From assembly GCA_032878915.1 (NCBI GenBank), contig JAVQMG010000129.1, positions 23,751,501 to 23,815,500 of the forward strand: 64,000 bases of DNA, read 5' to 3'. This DNA comes from Castanopsis chinensis (taxonomy: Eukaryota; Streptophyta; Magnoliopsida; Fagales; Fagaceae). A program made the translations under genes and the position numbers. Within the stretch, counting starts at the first letter, position 1, and every line of letters starts with the position of its first letter. Of this stretch, positions 34,524 through 44,124 are shown in pieces. The notes below the pieces were generated by a model that saw nothing but the letters and a program-made list of their open reading frames with translations, had not been told where the DNA came from and searched no databases.

Positions 34524-34718
34524 CAAAGTAAAATTTTGAAGTACAAAATCTTATTATTAATTAATTTGGTCCTCTCCTTTTTCTGGTCAGAGAAATCAAT
34601 CAGGATGCTTTCTTTTCTGATCTTACTTATATGATTCAATTAGTTTGATACTTAATTTATATGTCCTATTTTGCAGGTTTTTGTAGATAACGTTGATTTT
34701 CTGAAGGAGTTGGAGTAA
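30030..34718 (+). CDS. GLYI: Glyoxalase I (lactoylglutathione lyase), two-domain, plastid-type
   Basis: Nine exons: 30030-30189, 31124-31328, 31444-31568, 31758-31822, 32010-32222, 32358-32405, 32616-32723, 32940-33080 and 34677-34718. All introns are GT-AG and the 1,107-nt reading frame codes for 368 residues. The enzyme isomerises the hemithioacetal of methylglyoxal and glutathione to S-lactoylglutathione. The start MVRIIPMA matches plastid-type plant homologues such as Arabidopsis At1g67280. The Ser-rich first 60-90 residues look like a plastid transit peptide. Domain 1 (about 105-235) keeps the metal ligands His109, Glu160, His178 and Glu226. Domain 2 (about 237-368) has Gln239, a Glu in L-E-L-T-Y and then Gln, and lacks the last Glu, so one active site is expected. 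The last intron (33081-34676) holds an antisense LINE fragment. The frame is intact and the gene appears functional. Confidence 0.96.
30577..30705. mobile_element. Possible MITE remnant in glyoxalase I intron 1
   Basis: GTGCCCGTTTATTAACGCGC at 30577 and ATAAGTTATACCAAATAAGC near 30687 resemble the ends of small hAT-like MITEs (GTGCCCGTTTGG.. / ..CCAAA..GCAC). No clear target duplication was seen. The rest of intron 1 (30190-31123) is AT-rich with nothing recognised. Confidence 0.3.
32444..32476. repeat. TA dinucleotide tract in glyoxalase I intron 6
   Basis: About 16 TA units lie 40 bases after the intron 6 donor. It is a likely polymorphic microsatellite. Confidence 0.9.
32738..32766 (+). 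repeat. 29-base C homopolymer in glyoxalase I intron 7
   Basis: An uninterrupted run of 29 C's begins 14 bases after the donor of intron 7 and is followed by AACACCCACCCC. Runs of this length are rare in plant DNA, and the length may be imprecise. Confidence 0.85.
33165..33850 (-). mobile_element. LINE 3' fragment, antisense in glyoxalase I intron 8
   Basis: The minus strand encodes a decayed zinc-binding RT-associated domain: F-F-P-W-R-A-M-W-K-M-K near 33740, then after a frameshift F-V-W-T-T-A-H-C near 33680 and further remnants towards 33180. It resembles the LINE at 59690-60966. It lies wholly inside the 1.6-kb last intron, opposite to the gene. Confidence 0.7.
34489..34519. repeat. AC dinucleotide tract in glyoxalase I intron 8
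   Basis: About 15 AC units, a likely polymorphic microsatellite. Confidence 0.9.
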
Positions 34719-35210
34719 GTTTTAGGAAAATATCTTACCATGCTTGTGACAATGAATTCCAAATCTCCGGCCTAAACGATTCTTGGAAGTCGTGAGAGTG
34801 TATCAAATCCATTTTGTAGATAAGATTATAATAATTCCCACAAATGATTGTTGAAACAGATATATTCCCATTAGTTTCACAGCTTTGTAGTTTGAGACAA
34901 AATTTATCTGTTTAATTAGTATTTTTCTTCATATATTTCACATGAAAAAGAATTTCCTTGCAAATTACTGAGGTATGATTTGGCCACCATTTCAAACAAG
35001 CTGATCATAAGCAAATTAGATTCCGAGCTATGCATTGTTTTTCGCTCAAGAAGTTTGGTGGAACTTGTATCATTTTGGCTTTGGTTGGTGGTTAAATTGT
35101 GAAGATCTTTAGTTTATTTACTTATTTAATGAAAGTCATATTTGTTATATTACTTTTTGTGTGTCACGCGGCCAATCTAATCTAAATTTTAAATTTTTGT
35201 ACTAAGTGAG
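34719..35210 (+). other. 3' UTR and downstream region of the glyoxalase I gene
   Basis: AT-rich. No second gene was seen. Polyadenylation would fall here, but no single signal stands out. Confidence 0.4.
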
Positions 35211-35735
35211 ATAATTCAAGGGAAAATTACAATTTATCTACTTGTGATTTGTCCAAAAAACACTTTGCTTATATGTGGTTAAACAATTGACACTTTACCT
35301 ACTTGAGGTTAGCCCTATTTGTCTCTCATTACTCACTTCTGTTAAAAATAAGGGTAAATTTATATTTTTACTATCATTTTATGTCTCTTTCTTCTAAAAA
35401 CATAAAAAATTAAAAAATCAAGAGAAAAGGAGATCTAGGATGGGTTTGGATTGCCCGTTTTCACGTTTACGTTTGCTTTTTTTTTTTTAATTCAAGCGTG
35501 TCTGTCGTTGTTCATTGGCCATGAACAGTGATTTTAGGCAATGAACAGTATTTTTTACACATTTAAAAATTATTTTATTATAATGTTTTCAATTTTCAGT
35601 TATAAGTTTTATCTAAACGGACTCTTAAAAGATAAGTTTTATAAAAATTAAAACTTAACTTTCATATATTAACTTTTGATAAATGAAATGAGTTCCTACT
35701 ATTGACACATATTACCAAGTAGATGGGATCCTTGG

Positions 35736-36932
35736 TAGACATGGCAAAACGGGCGGGTTGGGTCGGGTTCGGGTCGGGTCGGGTCAATCGAGTTGCGGGT
35801 CAAACGGGTCACGAGTCAAAAACGGGTCATCTTAAGCGGGTTAAAAATGGGTTCGGGTCAATCGGGTTTCGGGTCGGGTCGGGTTGACCCGTATTTTTCA
35901 CATGATTTTTTTTTATAAATAAAACAACATGTATTTGTCATTTGAAAAGTTATGCAACAAATTATTTTAGGTAAAATGCATTATTTTGACTTCACCATTT
36001 ATATCAAGAATGAATTCAGTTAAATTTATTAATACTTATTCAATAATTTTAAAATTATACAAATCTTAATATTGCTATCTAAAACAAAATAACACAAACA
36101 TATGTAAAACAAATACACATGTTTTATTTCTACACAATATCAACATTTCAAAATATAAAACAAAATTACAAATGACTTATTGGATAACTCATTTGATAAA
36201 GAATAAAAACATATAAGAAATTTACAATCTTGAAAATTAATTTTATAATCTATTATCAATTGTGGTTGGCACTCTATTTCAATTTGAGATATACATTAAA
36301 ATTTGATTGCTAACTTATTTATACATGGTCTCTTTATGAATATTATATCATTGTTAAGCAACACACACTGTAGAAAATATCATAATTTATTTTGAAAAGT
36401 CGTTTATTTTGGACATAAATTGTTAAAAAATGAGCCTAAGCATTCATAATTTATGCTAATTTGATACTTTGGCTTCACTATTTTTACACTTGTAAATGTT
36501 TCTCACACATGTCTACAATTTTAAATCTATATTTTTAACTCTACTGTAACTATATTATCTTAACATGTACTTTGCTATTTGATATTTAAAAATCTTTACT
36601 CATTACAGAATGCTCAACTTTTTATCTTTCAATTAATTTGCATATGTAAATGTATCAATTGTTTCCTTAAAGCTCACAATAAGTAATTAAACTACTATTG
36701 TCTTAATTTTACTCTTTTTTTAACCTCAAAAAAAAAAGTTTTAAAAAAGTGATTCGGGTTCGGGTCGGGTTGCGGGTCGGGTCGGGTTGACCCGCAAAAA
36801 ACTTGAAAAACTCGGATCGGGTCACGGGTCAACTCGTTTTTGTTTCGGGTCAAAAAAATCGGGTTCGGGTCGAGTATTTTTCGGGTCGGGTCGGGTCGGG
36901 TCAGAAAATTCTGACCCGTTTTGCCATGTCTA
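35736..36932. mobile_element. hAT-like nonautonomous element with GGGTC-rich ends
   Basis: It begins TAGACATGGCAAAACGGG and ends with the complement CCCGTTTTGCCATGTCTA, an 18-bp perfect terminal inverted repeat. The 8-bp duplication ATCCTTGG (35728-35735 and 36933-36940) is perfect, which is diagnostic for hAT. Both subterminal regions (about 150 bp each) are packed with GGGTCGGGTCGGGT-type repeats. The centre is AT-rich with no gene. It interrupts the captured gene fragment. Confidence 0.88.
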
Positions 36933-37303
36933 ATCCTTGGACAGCCTCGAATCGTCCAGTACGTCCCCACCCCAACAACTTCATCCTACGGCAATGAGGA
37001 AATGATGATCAAGTGGGCCAAAGAGAAACTACTGATGATTGATCCCATCAAACCGTGTTTGATCAATAAGATTATTGATAATAACATAGGCATGATGTCA
37101 TACATGGGGAACTCATATTGTCGCCAATCAACGATGATGACAAAAATGGGTGCAAGATCAAGTGGTCCTTTGTCTGTGATCCGATTGAAGGTTTGAGATT
37201 TGATGATTTTCTCCCTTATATTGAGACCAGTCTCCAGTCCATGGTAAAGAAAATGGAAGATGCCCTCCTATCTACTAGGTGCAATTTAAAAGTTAGTACA
37301 TGA
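36933..37303 (+). pseudogene. Captured fragment of a lachrymatory-factor-synthase-like (Bet v 1/START fold) gene
   Basis: Conceptual translation gives Q-P-R-I-V-Q-Y near 36945, then M-I-K-W-A-K-E-K-L-L near 37006, I-D-P-I-K-P-C-L and I-I-D-N-N-I-G up to about 37095. After a frameshift near 37103-37110 it continues as D-K-N-G-C-K-I-K-W-S-F near 37140, then D-P-I-E-G and S-M-V-K-K-M-E-D-A-L-L near 37265. This order is typical of plant lachrymatory-factor-synthase-like polyketide cyclase proteins. A few bases just upstream of the hAT insertion (35717-35735) continue the same frame. The start codon and N-terminus are missing. It is a captured, broken piece, not a functional gene. Confidence 0.65.
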
Positions 37304-37650
37304 AAAGAGGGGAAGATTTTAAAATAAAATATCTAAAAGTTGGTAAGATATAAAAGTTAAGGTTTAGTTGATATAAAAGAAGATCTAAAAGAAGATCTAA
37401 AAAGAAGATATCAAAAGAAGATCTAAAAGTTGATACCAAATTTTTTTTTGTTTTTGTATGTTTTTAGATGAAAAAGACATAAAAAGGTAACAAAAATATA
37501 AATTTATTTTTATTTTTAACCGAGGTGGGTAACGGGAGACAAATTGAGCTAATCTTAAGTGAGTAAAGTGCCAATTTTTAAACCACAGGTAGGCAAAGTA
37601 TTTTTCAGACAAATCACAGGTGAGCAAAGTGTAATTTCTCCTTAATTCAA

Positions 37651-38482
37651 TGTAAAAATTAGATTTCAATTAAAATTTAATTTTGCACCATGTGTTGCAT
37701 CTAATCCTAGTTTTTAAATTTTTGTATCAAATGAGTTAATTTAGTATAAAAAATGAGGAGTGCAATATAAATAAACTACATAAAAAAAAAAAAAAAAAAA
37801 CCTAATTATATAACTAAAAACCATTCAAATTTTTAAGTCATATATGTAATATATCATGAATATATACGGTCCATTATTAATTGTTTTAATTTTTATATAT
37901 ATAATAAACCAAAGTTTAGAAAAAAAAAATTCAATTAGAATCAAAATTGAATTTTTCTTTTGCTTTCCATACAAATTAAATTGTTTAGATTTTTTATGTT
38001 ATTTTTTCTTTAAACTGATGAACATATTTTTTATGTAGTTTCTAATCAAATAGTTTGTATGTGAAGATATTGAACATAACAAATTATAATTGAGCTGAAC
38101 GATCTGATTCACCTATCCTCATTCAATTTAAGAGATACTATTTGACCAATTTAATATTTTATTTTGTGTTATATTCAGTAGAATTTTACGGATAATAATT
38201 GTGAATTGATATTGTATATGTAATAGTGATTTTCAAAATTATATATGTAATAGTAATGTAATGAGAAACTTGGCATATGACCAATATCATGAAAATTGCA
38301 AGGAAAAACTATTTTAATACCTCCTAATGTCATATTCAAACTATGTCATATACGTTTAATAACTCAAGCTAATATCCATAGCCTTTTTACAATTCATCAA
38401 TCTCATGCATAAGGATGAATTATATACTAGCTTTATAAAGTGAATCTGTTTCACTCTCCTTCGATCTACTGTATAAATGAAA
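37651..38482. other. AT-rich intergenic stretch
   Basis: No gene seen. It has an A-run at about 37782-37800 and mostly A/T-rich sequence. Confidence 0.4.
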
Positions 38483-38485
38483 GGG

Positions 38486-38640
38486 GAAATTGCACTTTAC
38501 CCACCTATGGTTTGGCCTGTTTTAACAGTGCCTACCTGTGGTTTCAAAGTTATCACTTAATCCATCTGAGGTGACCTCCGATAGACCCCCGTTACACACC
38601 TCTACCATTTCCATTAAATAAATCCTTTTATTATATAAGC
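38486..38640 (+). repeat. Solitary MULE-like terminal arm
   Basis: GGAAATTGCACTTTACCCAC begins a stretch with CTACCTGTGGTTTCAAAG and TAATCCATCTGAGG, related to the arms of the 35220-37641 element. No partner arm was found nearby, so this is a broken element or its other end has diverged. The following 500 bases show nothing recognisable. Confidence 0.45.
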
Positions 38641-39153
38641 CACAATAGAAACAGAATTAGAAGCAACATATTGAAGAACGACTTCTCTCTCACCATCTTA
38701 GAAATCAAATCTTCAAACCCAAATCTCATTTCATGACCCGAATCTTGTTCAATCAACACAATAATTGGTTCCCTCCTGATGTATATACATCAAATCTTGC
38801 TGTAAAAAAAATAAAAATAAAAATCAGTTTAAGTTACAAACCCAGATAGCAAGGGAAAACAAAAAGGAACCCATAAATCCATTAACCCCAAAAAATTTGA
38901 ATCCACTAATCCACCACTCTCTATTGCTTCAATCTTAGCCGATTTAGACAATCAGGTTGCTCTGCTGCTCAGCCGATCTCACAATTTCGTTTTTCTTGTT
39001 TCTTTGTTTTTCTTCCCAGTCTAGGGTTTTGGGCTTCGCATCTAGATTGAATGTTTTGGCAAAAAACCCCCTCAGTGTCAGTTGGCAATCACTGTGCTTA
39101 GGATATGGCTACTAGATTTGTTGGCTTTTGGTAGCTTTATAGCTAAGCACCTC

Positions 39154-40871
39154 CTATGTATAATTAATGATCTCTAGATTAATATTATTTTTCCACAAGA
39201 AAGCTAACCCACCACCTGCATTAGGATGTTTAACAATAACCTTGTTCTGAAAAGGTAAATTGCTATATAAATTTTCAAAACCATCCTTGTCTAGTCTAGT
39301 CTTCATAAGGAAACAGACCATGGGATCTTTTTCCCTCACAATCTTGTGAAGGCTTTGGCCTGTCCAAGGGTTCCCAAGCCCTTGACAGTTCCAAGTAATC
39401 AACCTCATTGCTCTCGGCAAGGGTGACTATCCACCCCCGCCGATATATCAACAGAACTTCCTTCCACCTTATCCTGTTTTACTTCTTTTAGTCCTCTGTT
39501 CTTCATGCTTATCAATTTCCCCATCCCTCACTTCATGTTTACCTAATCCAGGAAATGCAATGGCCTTAGCTAAACCACCAAGCCCAAAATCGATTCTATT
39601 TATCCTAGTCCACGTGGCCTTGGGCTTAAAAGAGGATGGCCCAGAAATCTTCAAATTCGTGGAATTACTAGGAGTGTTAACAAGCACGTGAGTTTGAGTT
39701 GCATCTGTCATGCAATTTATTCTGCCCTCATCCACTGAAAACAGAGCATCACCGAAATTCTTGGCAAAATCATTATTCTCCTTATCTATTACCATGATTT
39801 CCAGCCTTACCCTTACTTCACTAGACTCTTTTCCATCCACATTGGCTTCTACATGCGAGATTACCTCCACTGGATTCATAGACTCACCCTCATCCACCGT
39901 TTTTGAATTTTTCGGACTGTCCTCCATCACTGCCACCGTCTTTAGTAAGTCAACCACCACCGGATTTGCTATATCATTATCCTTATTGTCCCCCGAATTG
40001 GTTTTGGGACTGGTATGTTGGTTTGGCACAACCCTTACTTAACCCCCTACTGCCTTAAGAAAATCACCGTATTGAAACTCCAAGCTTCCACCATTTTTCT
40101 CCGCTGTATAATGCACTGCACAGTGTTTTATATCATGGCCTAATATCCCATAAAATGGTAGAACATAGGGAGTCTTTCATTTTTAAAAGACACCCAATGA
40201 TGCTTGCCATTAGAACTAGCAATAAACCCACCTGTTCACAGAGGTTTTGTTATTGTTATAGCAACTCGTACTCACATAAAAAATTTGATATCATCCTTTC
40301 GTTTTCTCCTTTCTACTTCTTCAACCTCTCCCAATCTGCTTCCAACTTTCTTCGCCACCTGTGGAGAAATCATATCAAACAGAGCCCTTTAGATCTGAAC
40401 CCAGAGCGATGCTGTCTCCATTCGAATATTTCCTATATTCATTCCTTTCCTCCATCTTTATAGCATAAGGATTTGATTATCAAAAGACCAAGGACCCCCT
40501 CTCAGAACCCTATCCATCTCGAATTCAGATTGAAACTTGAATTGAAACAGATTCGGCCCCACTTCTAATATCTGCAAAGATTCATCTAGACCCCACGCTC
40601 TTCATATTGTATTCTTTGCTGCCAATTTATTAAAAGATTTTTACATTAAAAATTTCCCAATCAGACTCAGATGACAACTCTCAAGGGCTTCCAGTTGTCC
40701 TTCATCATAAATAGCTATAATTTCTTCTTCCTTAGTCATCAATTTCATTCTATCCATACTGACAGCAACCTTGTCAGCCATGGTTATTGTAGAAAAAATG
40801 AAAAAACAATGCCCTTCACTCAAGGCCAAGGGAGGGAGGGACTCGTGTAGGCACGAGAGAGAGAGCTCCAC
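39154..40871 (-). mobile_element. LINE fragment, antisense: ORF1 and endonuclease start
   Basis: On the minus strand an ORF1-like start (M-A-D-K-V-A-V-S-M-D near 40780) leads through a decayed DUF4283 region and a zinc-knuckle remnant (G-H-D-I-K-H-C near 40130) to an open C-terminal part at 40029-39469 containing A-T-W-T-R-I-N-R. The endonuclease start follows at 39420 (L-I-T-W-N-C-Q-G-L-G-N) and stops near 39154. The reverse transcriptase is absent. Target-primed insertion normally truncates the 5' end, so loss of the 3' part points to a later deletion. Confidence 0.75.
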
Positions 40872-41677
40872 TTGGTTTTATTTTTTTAACTCAACTTTGG
40901 TTTTTTTTTTTTTTTCCTTTCTAATAAGATATTTATTAAAAAACAATATATCTACTAGGAATGTGAGAGTAAATTTATACAATGTACTTTTTATATCATT
41001 TTCCATTTTCCTAACCAAATACATATGACATATCTCTTCTATCTTCTCACTATTCTACCACTTTCCCATATTTTATTATCCAACTTTTCTACCCCAACCA
41101 AACGGACCCTAAATTTTAGAGTCAAGAGTTTTGTAACTTAATCGATTGACATTTCTTGGTGTTTCAATAATAACTAGGGTTTAAATTGCTTATTGTAGCG
41201 TTTGATACACTAGATGGAAATTATAAAAGGAATAATATTCTTTATAAAATATGTTGTATTGGTGAGATAGTGAAGACGTTATTTAGTAGGGCTATATACA
41301 AAAAAAAAAAAAAAAAAAAAAAAAAAATAGTGAGAGAAAGAGGGGGGAAAAGAATTTTAATGCCATTGCCACTGGTTTGGATAGATCTGATTCTAAGCTT
41401 AGTCCTTAACTGTGAAATCTGGCATAGGATGGTTTTTAGGTTAAAAGAACCATCTTGGTTAACGGTTCCCAGTTAACCTAGTAGGACCATACGATCTGGT
41501 CTCTAAAAGTTAAAGGTAAAAGGCCAAGTGTAATTTCAAAAAGAGTTTAAATTTAGTTTGGTCTTTGTATAAAAGTGAGGTTTTACTCCATGCAATGAGG
41601 GGAAACCATGTCATCCTCTTAACAAACACCAAATACAATTAGCACACATAAGAAGAACTCAGATAAATCCCCAAATT

Positions 41678-41716
<39 letters not shown>

Positions 41717-42499
41717 CCATCGCATGCCATTTTCAGAGGAGGAATCAAACATAACCCAAACACCAAAACCAAATGTCGTTTGCTCTTCTTAGCACTAAAC
41801 CTCCATGACTCCACCGAATTAGGTGCTGGAACTTGGAAAATATGTCGGAGTTGTCATGATTGTGGTGTCGCGACCTCAAAATTTGTTTTTTTTTTTTTTT
41901 TTTTTTCGTGATTTGTTCTTTTACCCAATTTGTATTTTGAAATACTGATTGGTTTGGGTTAGTTTTTTGGACGTGAATCACTTTATTTGATTTGGTATAG
42001 TTTTTGCTATATTTGATGTAGGACACAATTTACTATTTAATTATTGTAATTTATTAATTTTTGTATTTAATTTGTAAATTTTTGTCATTTTAGGTTCAGA
42101 GTAATTTTTTCATTGTTTTTAGGTGCTTTTAATGCTTTTTAGGTCAAATTGGGTTCCTATTATTGTTAGGTATTAATTATGAGCTATTTTAGTATACATT
42201 GTCTTGTCTATCAAGTCTTACGGAGCCCTTAAATAGGCTCCTAAGTCTGTAAACGTTTTTAACAATTATTCAATCAATAAAATTTATACTTTTATCTTTC
42301 TATTTTCTAGTAGATTCCAGATTCTTTCTTCTTGTGGATTCAAGGAACTCTTGTGAATTCAAGGTTATTTTCAAAAGCAAACTTGTTTGTTTCCAAAGTG
42401 GTTGAGACATATCTGACAGTCTATTATGAGAATTTTTTTTTATTTTTTGGAAGCTAATTTTGTTTGGGTTCCAAATCATGATTCTTGTATGATAAATCT
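40872..42499. other. Transposon debris, including an LTR-like stretch
   Basis: CCAACCAAACGGACCCTAAA near 41094 resembles a MITE end, but no left end was found. A-runs lie at 41300-41328 and 41680-41714. From about 42050 to 42420 the sequence looks like part of an LTR: AATCAATAAAATTTATAC, then AGATTCCAGATTC and TGTGGATTCAAGG. A related stretch lies in inverse orientation at 48540-48800. A G12 run is at 42511-42522. No gene was recognised. Confidence 0.35.
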
Positions 42500-42579
42500 T
42501 TCCTTTTTTAGGGGGGGGGGGGTAATTTTAATCCTCAATCCTTCATTGGTACATGACTTTTTAGTGAGCCTGGTAGTTT

Positions 42580-44038
42580 AGAAGATTCAAAGAGAACTTC
42601 ATTTAAGGCCATTATCATTAAGGATTTTAGGAGAATAGTTGGGTTTTCCTTTCTCCACAAAAAAACCATGGGATTGTAGAAACCAACGGGAAGGATAGAC
42701 ATGGTGGACCTTGGCAAGGATTTTTTCCTGGTGAGATTCTCAACTCAGGAAGATCTTGAAACAATGCTCAAGAAAGGCCCTTGGTTCATAGGGGAGCACT
42801 TTCTATCCATTCGCAAATGGGAAGCTAATTTTAAGCCGTCGGAAGCCATAGTTACCTCAGTGGCGGTTTGGGTTCACCTAAATGAACTTCCCATAGAATA
42901 TTATGATGCTGAGATCCTGCGACAGATTGGGCAAGCTTTGGGGAATGTCCTAAGGGTCGATACTCATACCGCCATGAAGGCCAAAGGCAGATATGCTCAT
43001 ATTTTCGTACAAGTCGATATCAGTAAGCCACTTGTTGCTACGGTTTGTATCGGAAAGCTCCCGGAACATGTAGTTTATTAGGGTCTTCAGAAGCTCTGCT
43101 TCCTATGTGGGCGCATCGGCCATCGGCAGGAAATTTGCCAGTATTCCATCAGACCTCCCTCGCCTCCGGCCAAAGCGGAAAACATGAAAAAGGTTGACAA
43201 GGAAGCCTAAGCCTCTCCGCCTCCTAAGGTGCACGAGGTTGAGTCACGCAAGGTTGTCTTTGGGCCTTGGATGGTGTTTACACGAGGAAAGAAAGGTTCT
43301 AAAGTTGGCCAGGAAAGCACCACTAACCTCAAACCCGAATTGCACCATTCTTTCAAAGATGCCAATATGATGGAGACGTTGGAGACAAATAAGGGTGATA
43401 GGTTGCCAGTTGGATTAAAAAGCTCTGATAGGAAGAGAAAAGCTCGAAGTGAGTTGAACCCATCAGTGGAATCAAAGCCCAGTTTAGTGGGTAATGCGGT
43501 AGGGGGGCTTATGGGCTTGGGCTTCTCAAGGACTACACAGGCCGAGCTTCCTATTAGGCCTTCCATGAAGTTTAATCAGGGGTTAAGCTTGGAAAAGCCC
43601 GTGGCCACTTCAGTGAAGGGCAAAAAAGACCTTACGAGAGGTAGGGCAGCACCCATCTCTTTGGGCAAAGCCACTCCAAGCAAAGGGAAAATTTCAACGT
43701 CCTTTTCTTCATATACTGAGAAACTTCCTTCCACGGGTGATTGGTCAAGTAGTGTTAAAAAATTCAAGGGGATGCTAATGGAGATTTCCAATTCTGGAGA
43801 AAATTGGGAAGCGAAGTGGGCGATCAAGTTGGAGGGGAGGGCCGTGGAAACTCCTACAGTGGTCGCTGACGAAGTCCTAGCTCGCCCCATACTTGAAATG
43901 GATTGGTTTAAGTGCAAAGATTCTCAAAACATGGAAGTTCCCCTTTCCTCTAACTCCGAGGAGTATGGCAGTGGGTCTTCTTCCTCTGAGGCTTTGAGTG
44001 ATTTTGATGCCGGGCAACGATCAGATGGTAGAAGTTGA
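42580..44038 (+). pseudogene. LINE ORF1 (DUF4283 and zinc-knuckle protein)
   Basis: A DUF4283 pattern starts upstream of the ATG at 42701 (F-S-F-L-H-K-K near 42645, a stop at 42676-42678, then G-K-D-F-F-L-V-R-F). It runs through K-K-G-P-W-F-I-G-E and W-V-H-L-N-E-L-P-I-E-Y-Y to a stop at 43079. Directly after it comes a CX2CX4HX4C zinc knuckle (C-F-L-C-G-R-I-G-H near 43096). A second open stretch from 43229 to 44038 is the low-complexity basic and acidic C-terminal tail. ORF1 binds the LINE RNA. At least three stops break it. Confidence 0.75.
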
Positions 44039-44124
44039 GAGGATGATCAGATGGATTTTGATGGAGGAAGTGAGATTGCTCCCTTCGTATGATGCTTGCC
44101 CAACTCCAAACCATTGTTTCGTCA

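Larger units (their letters stand above)
35220..37641. mobile_element. MULE-like long-TIR element carrying a host gene fragment (Pack-MULE type)
   Basis: The ends GGGAAAATTAC and GTAATTTCTCC are the outer parts of diverged inverted repeats about 190 bp long (35220-35410 and 37455-37641), sharing phrases such as CACTTTGC and GTAAATTTATATTTTT. The flanking 9-mers ATAATTCAA (35211-35219) and TTAATTCAA (37642-37650) agree at eight of nine positions, the size of a MULE target duplication. There is no transposase inside. It holds a lachrymatory-factor-synthase-like gene piece and a hAT-like insertion. A possible small MITE lies at about 35440-35635. Confidence 0.7.
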
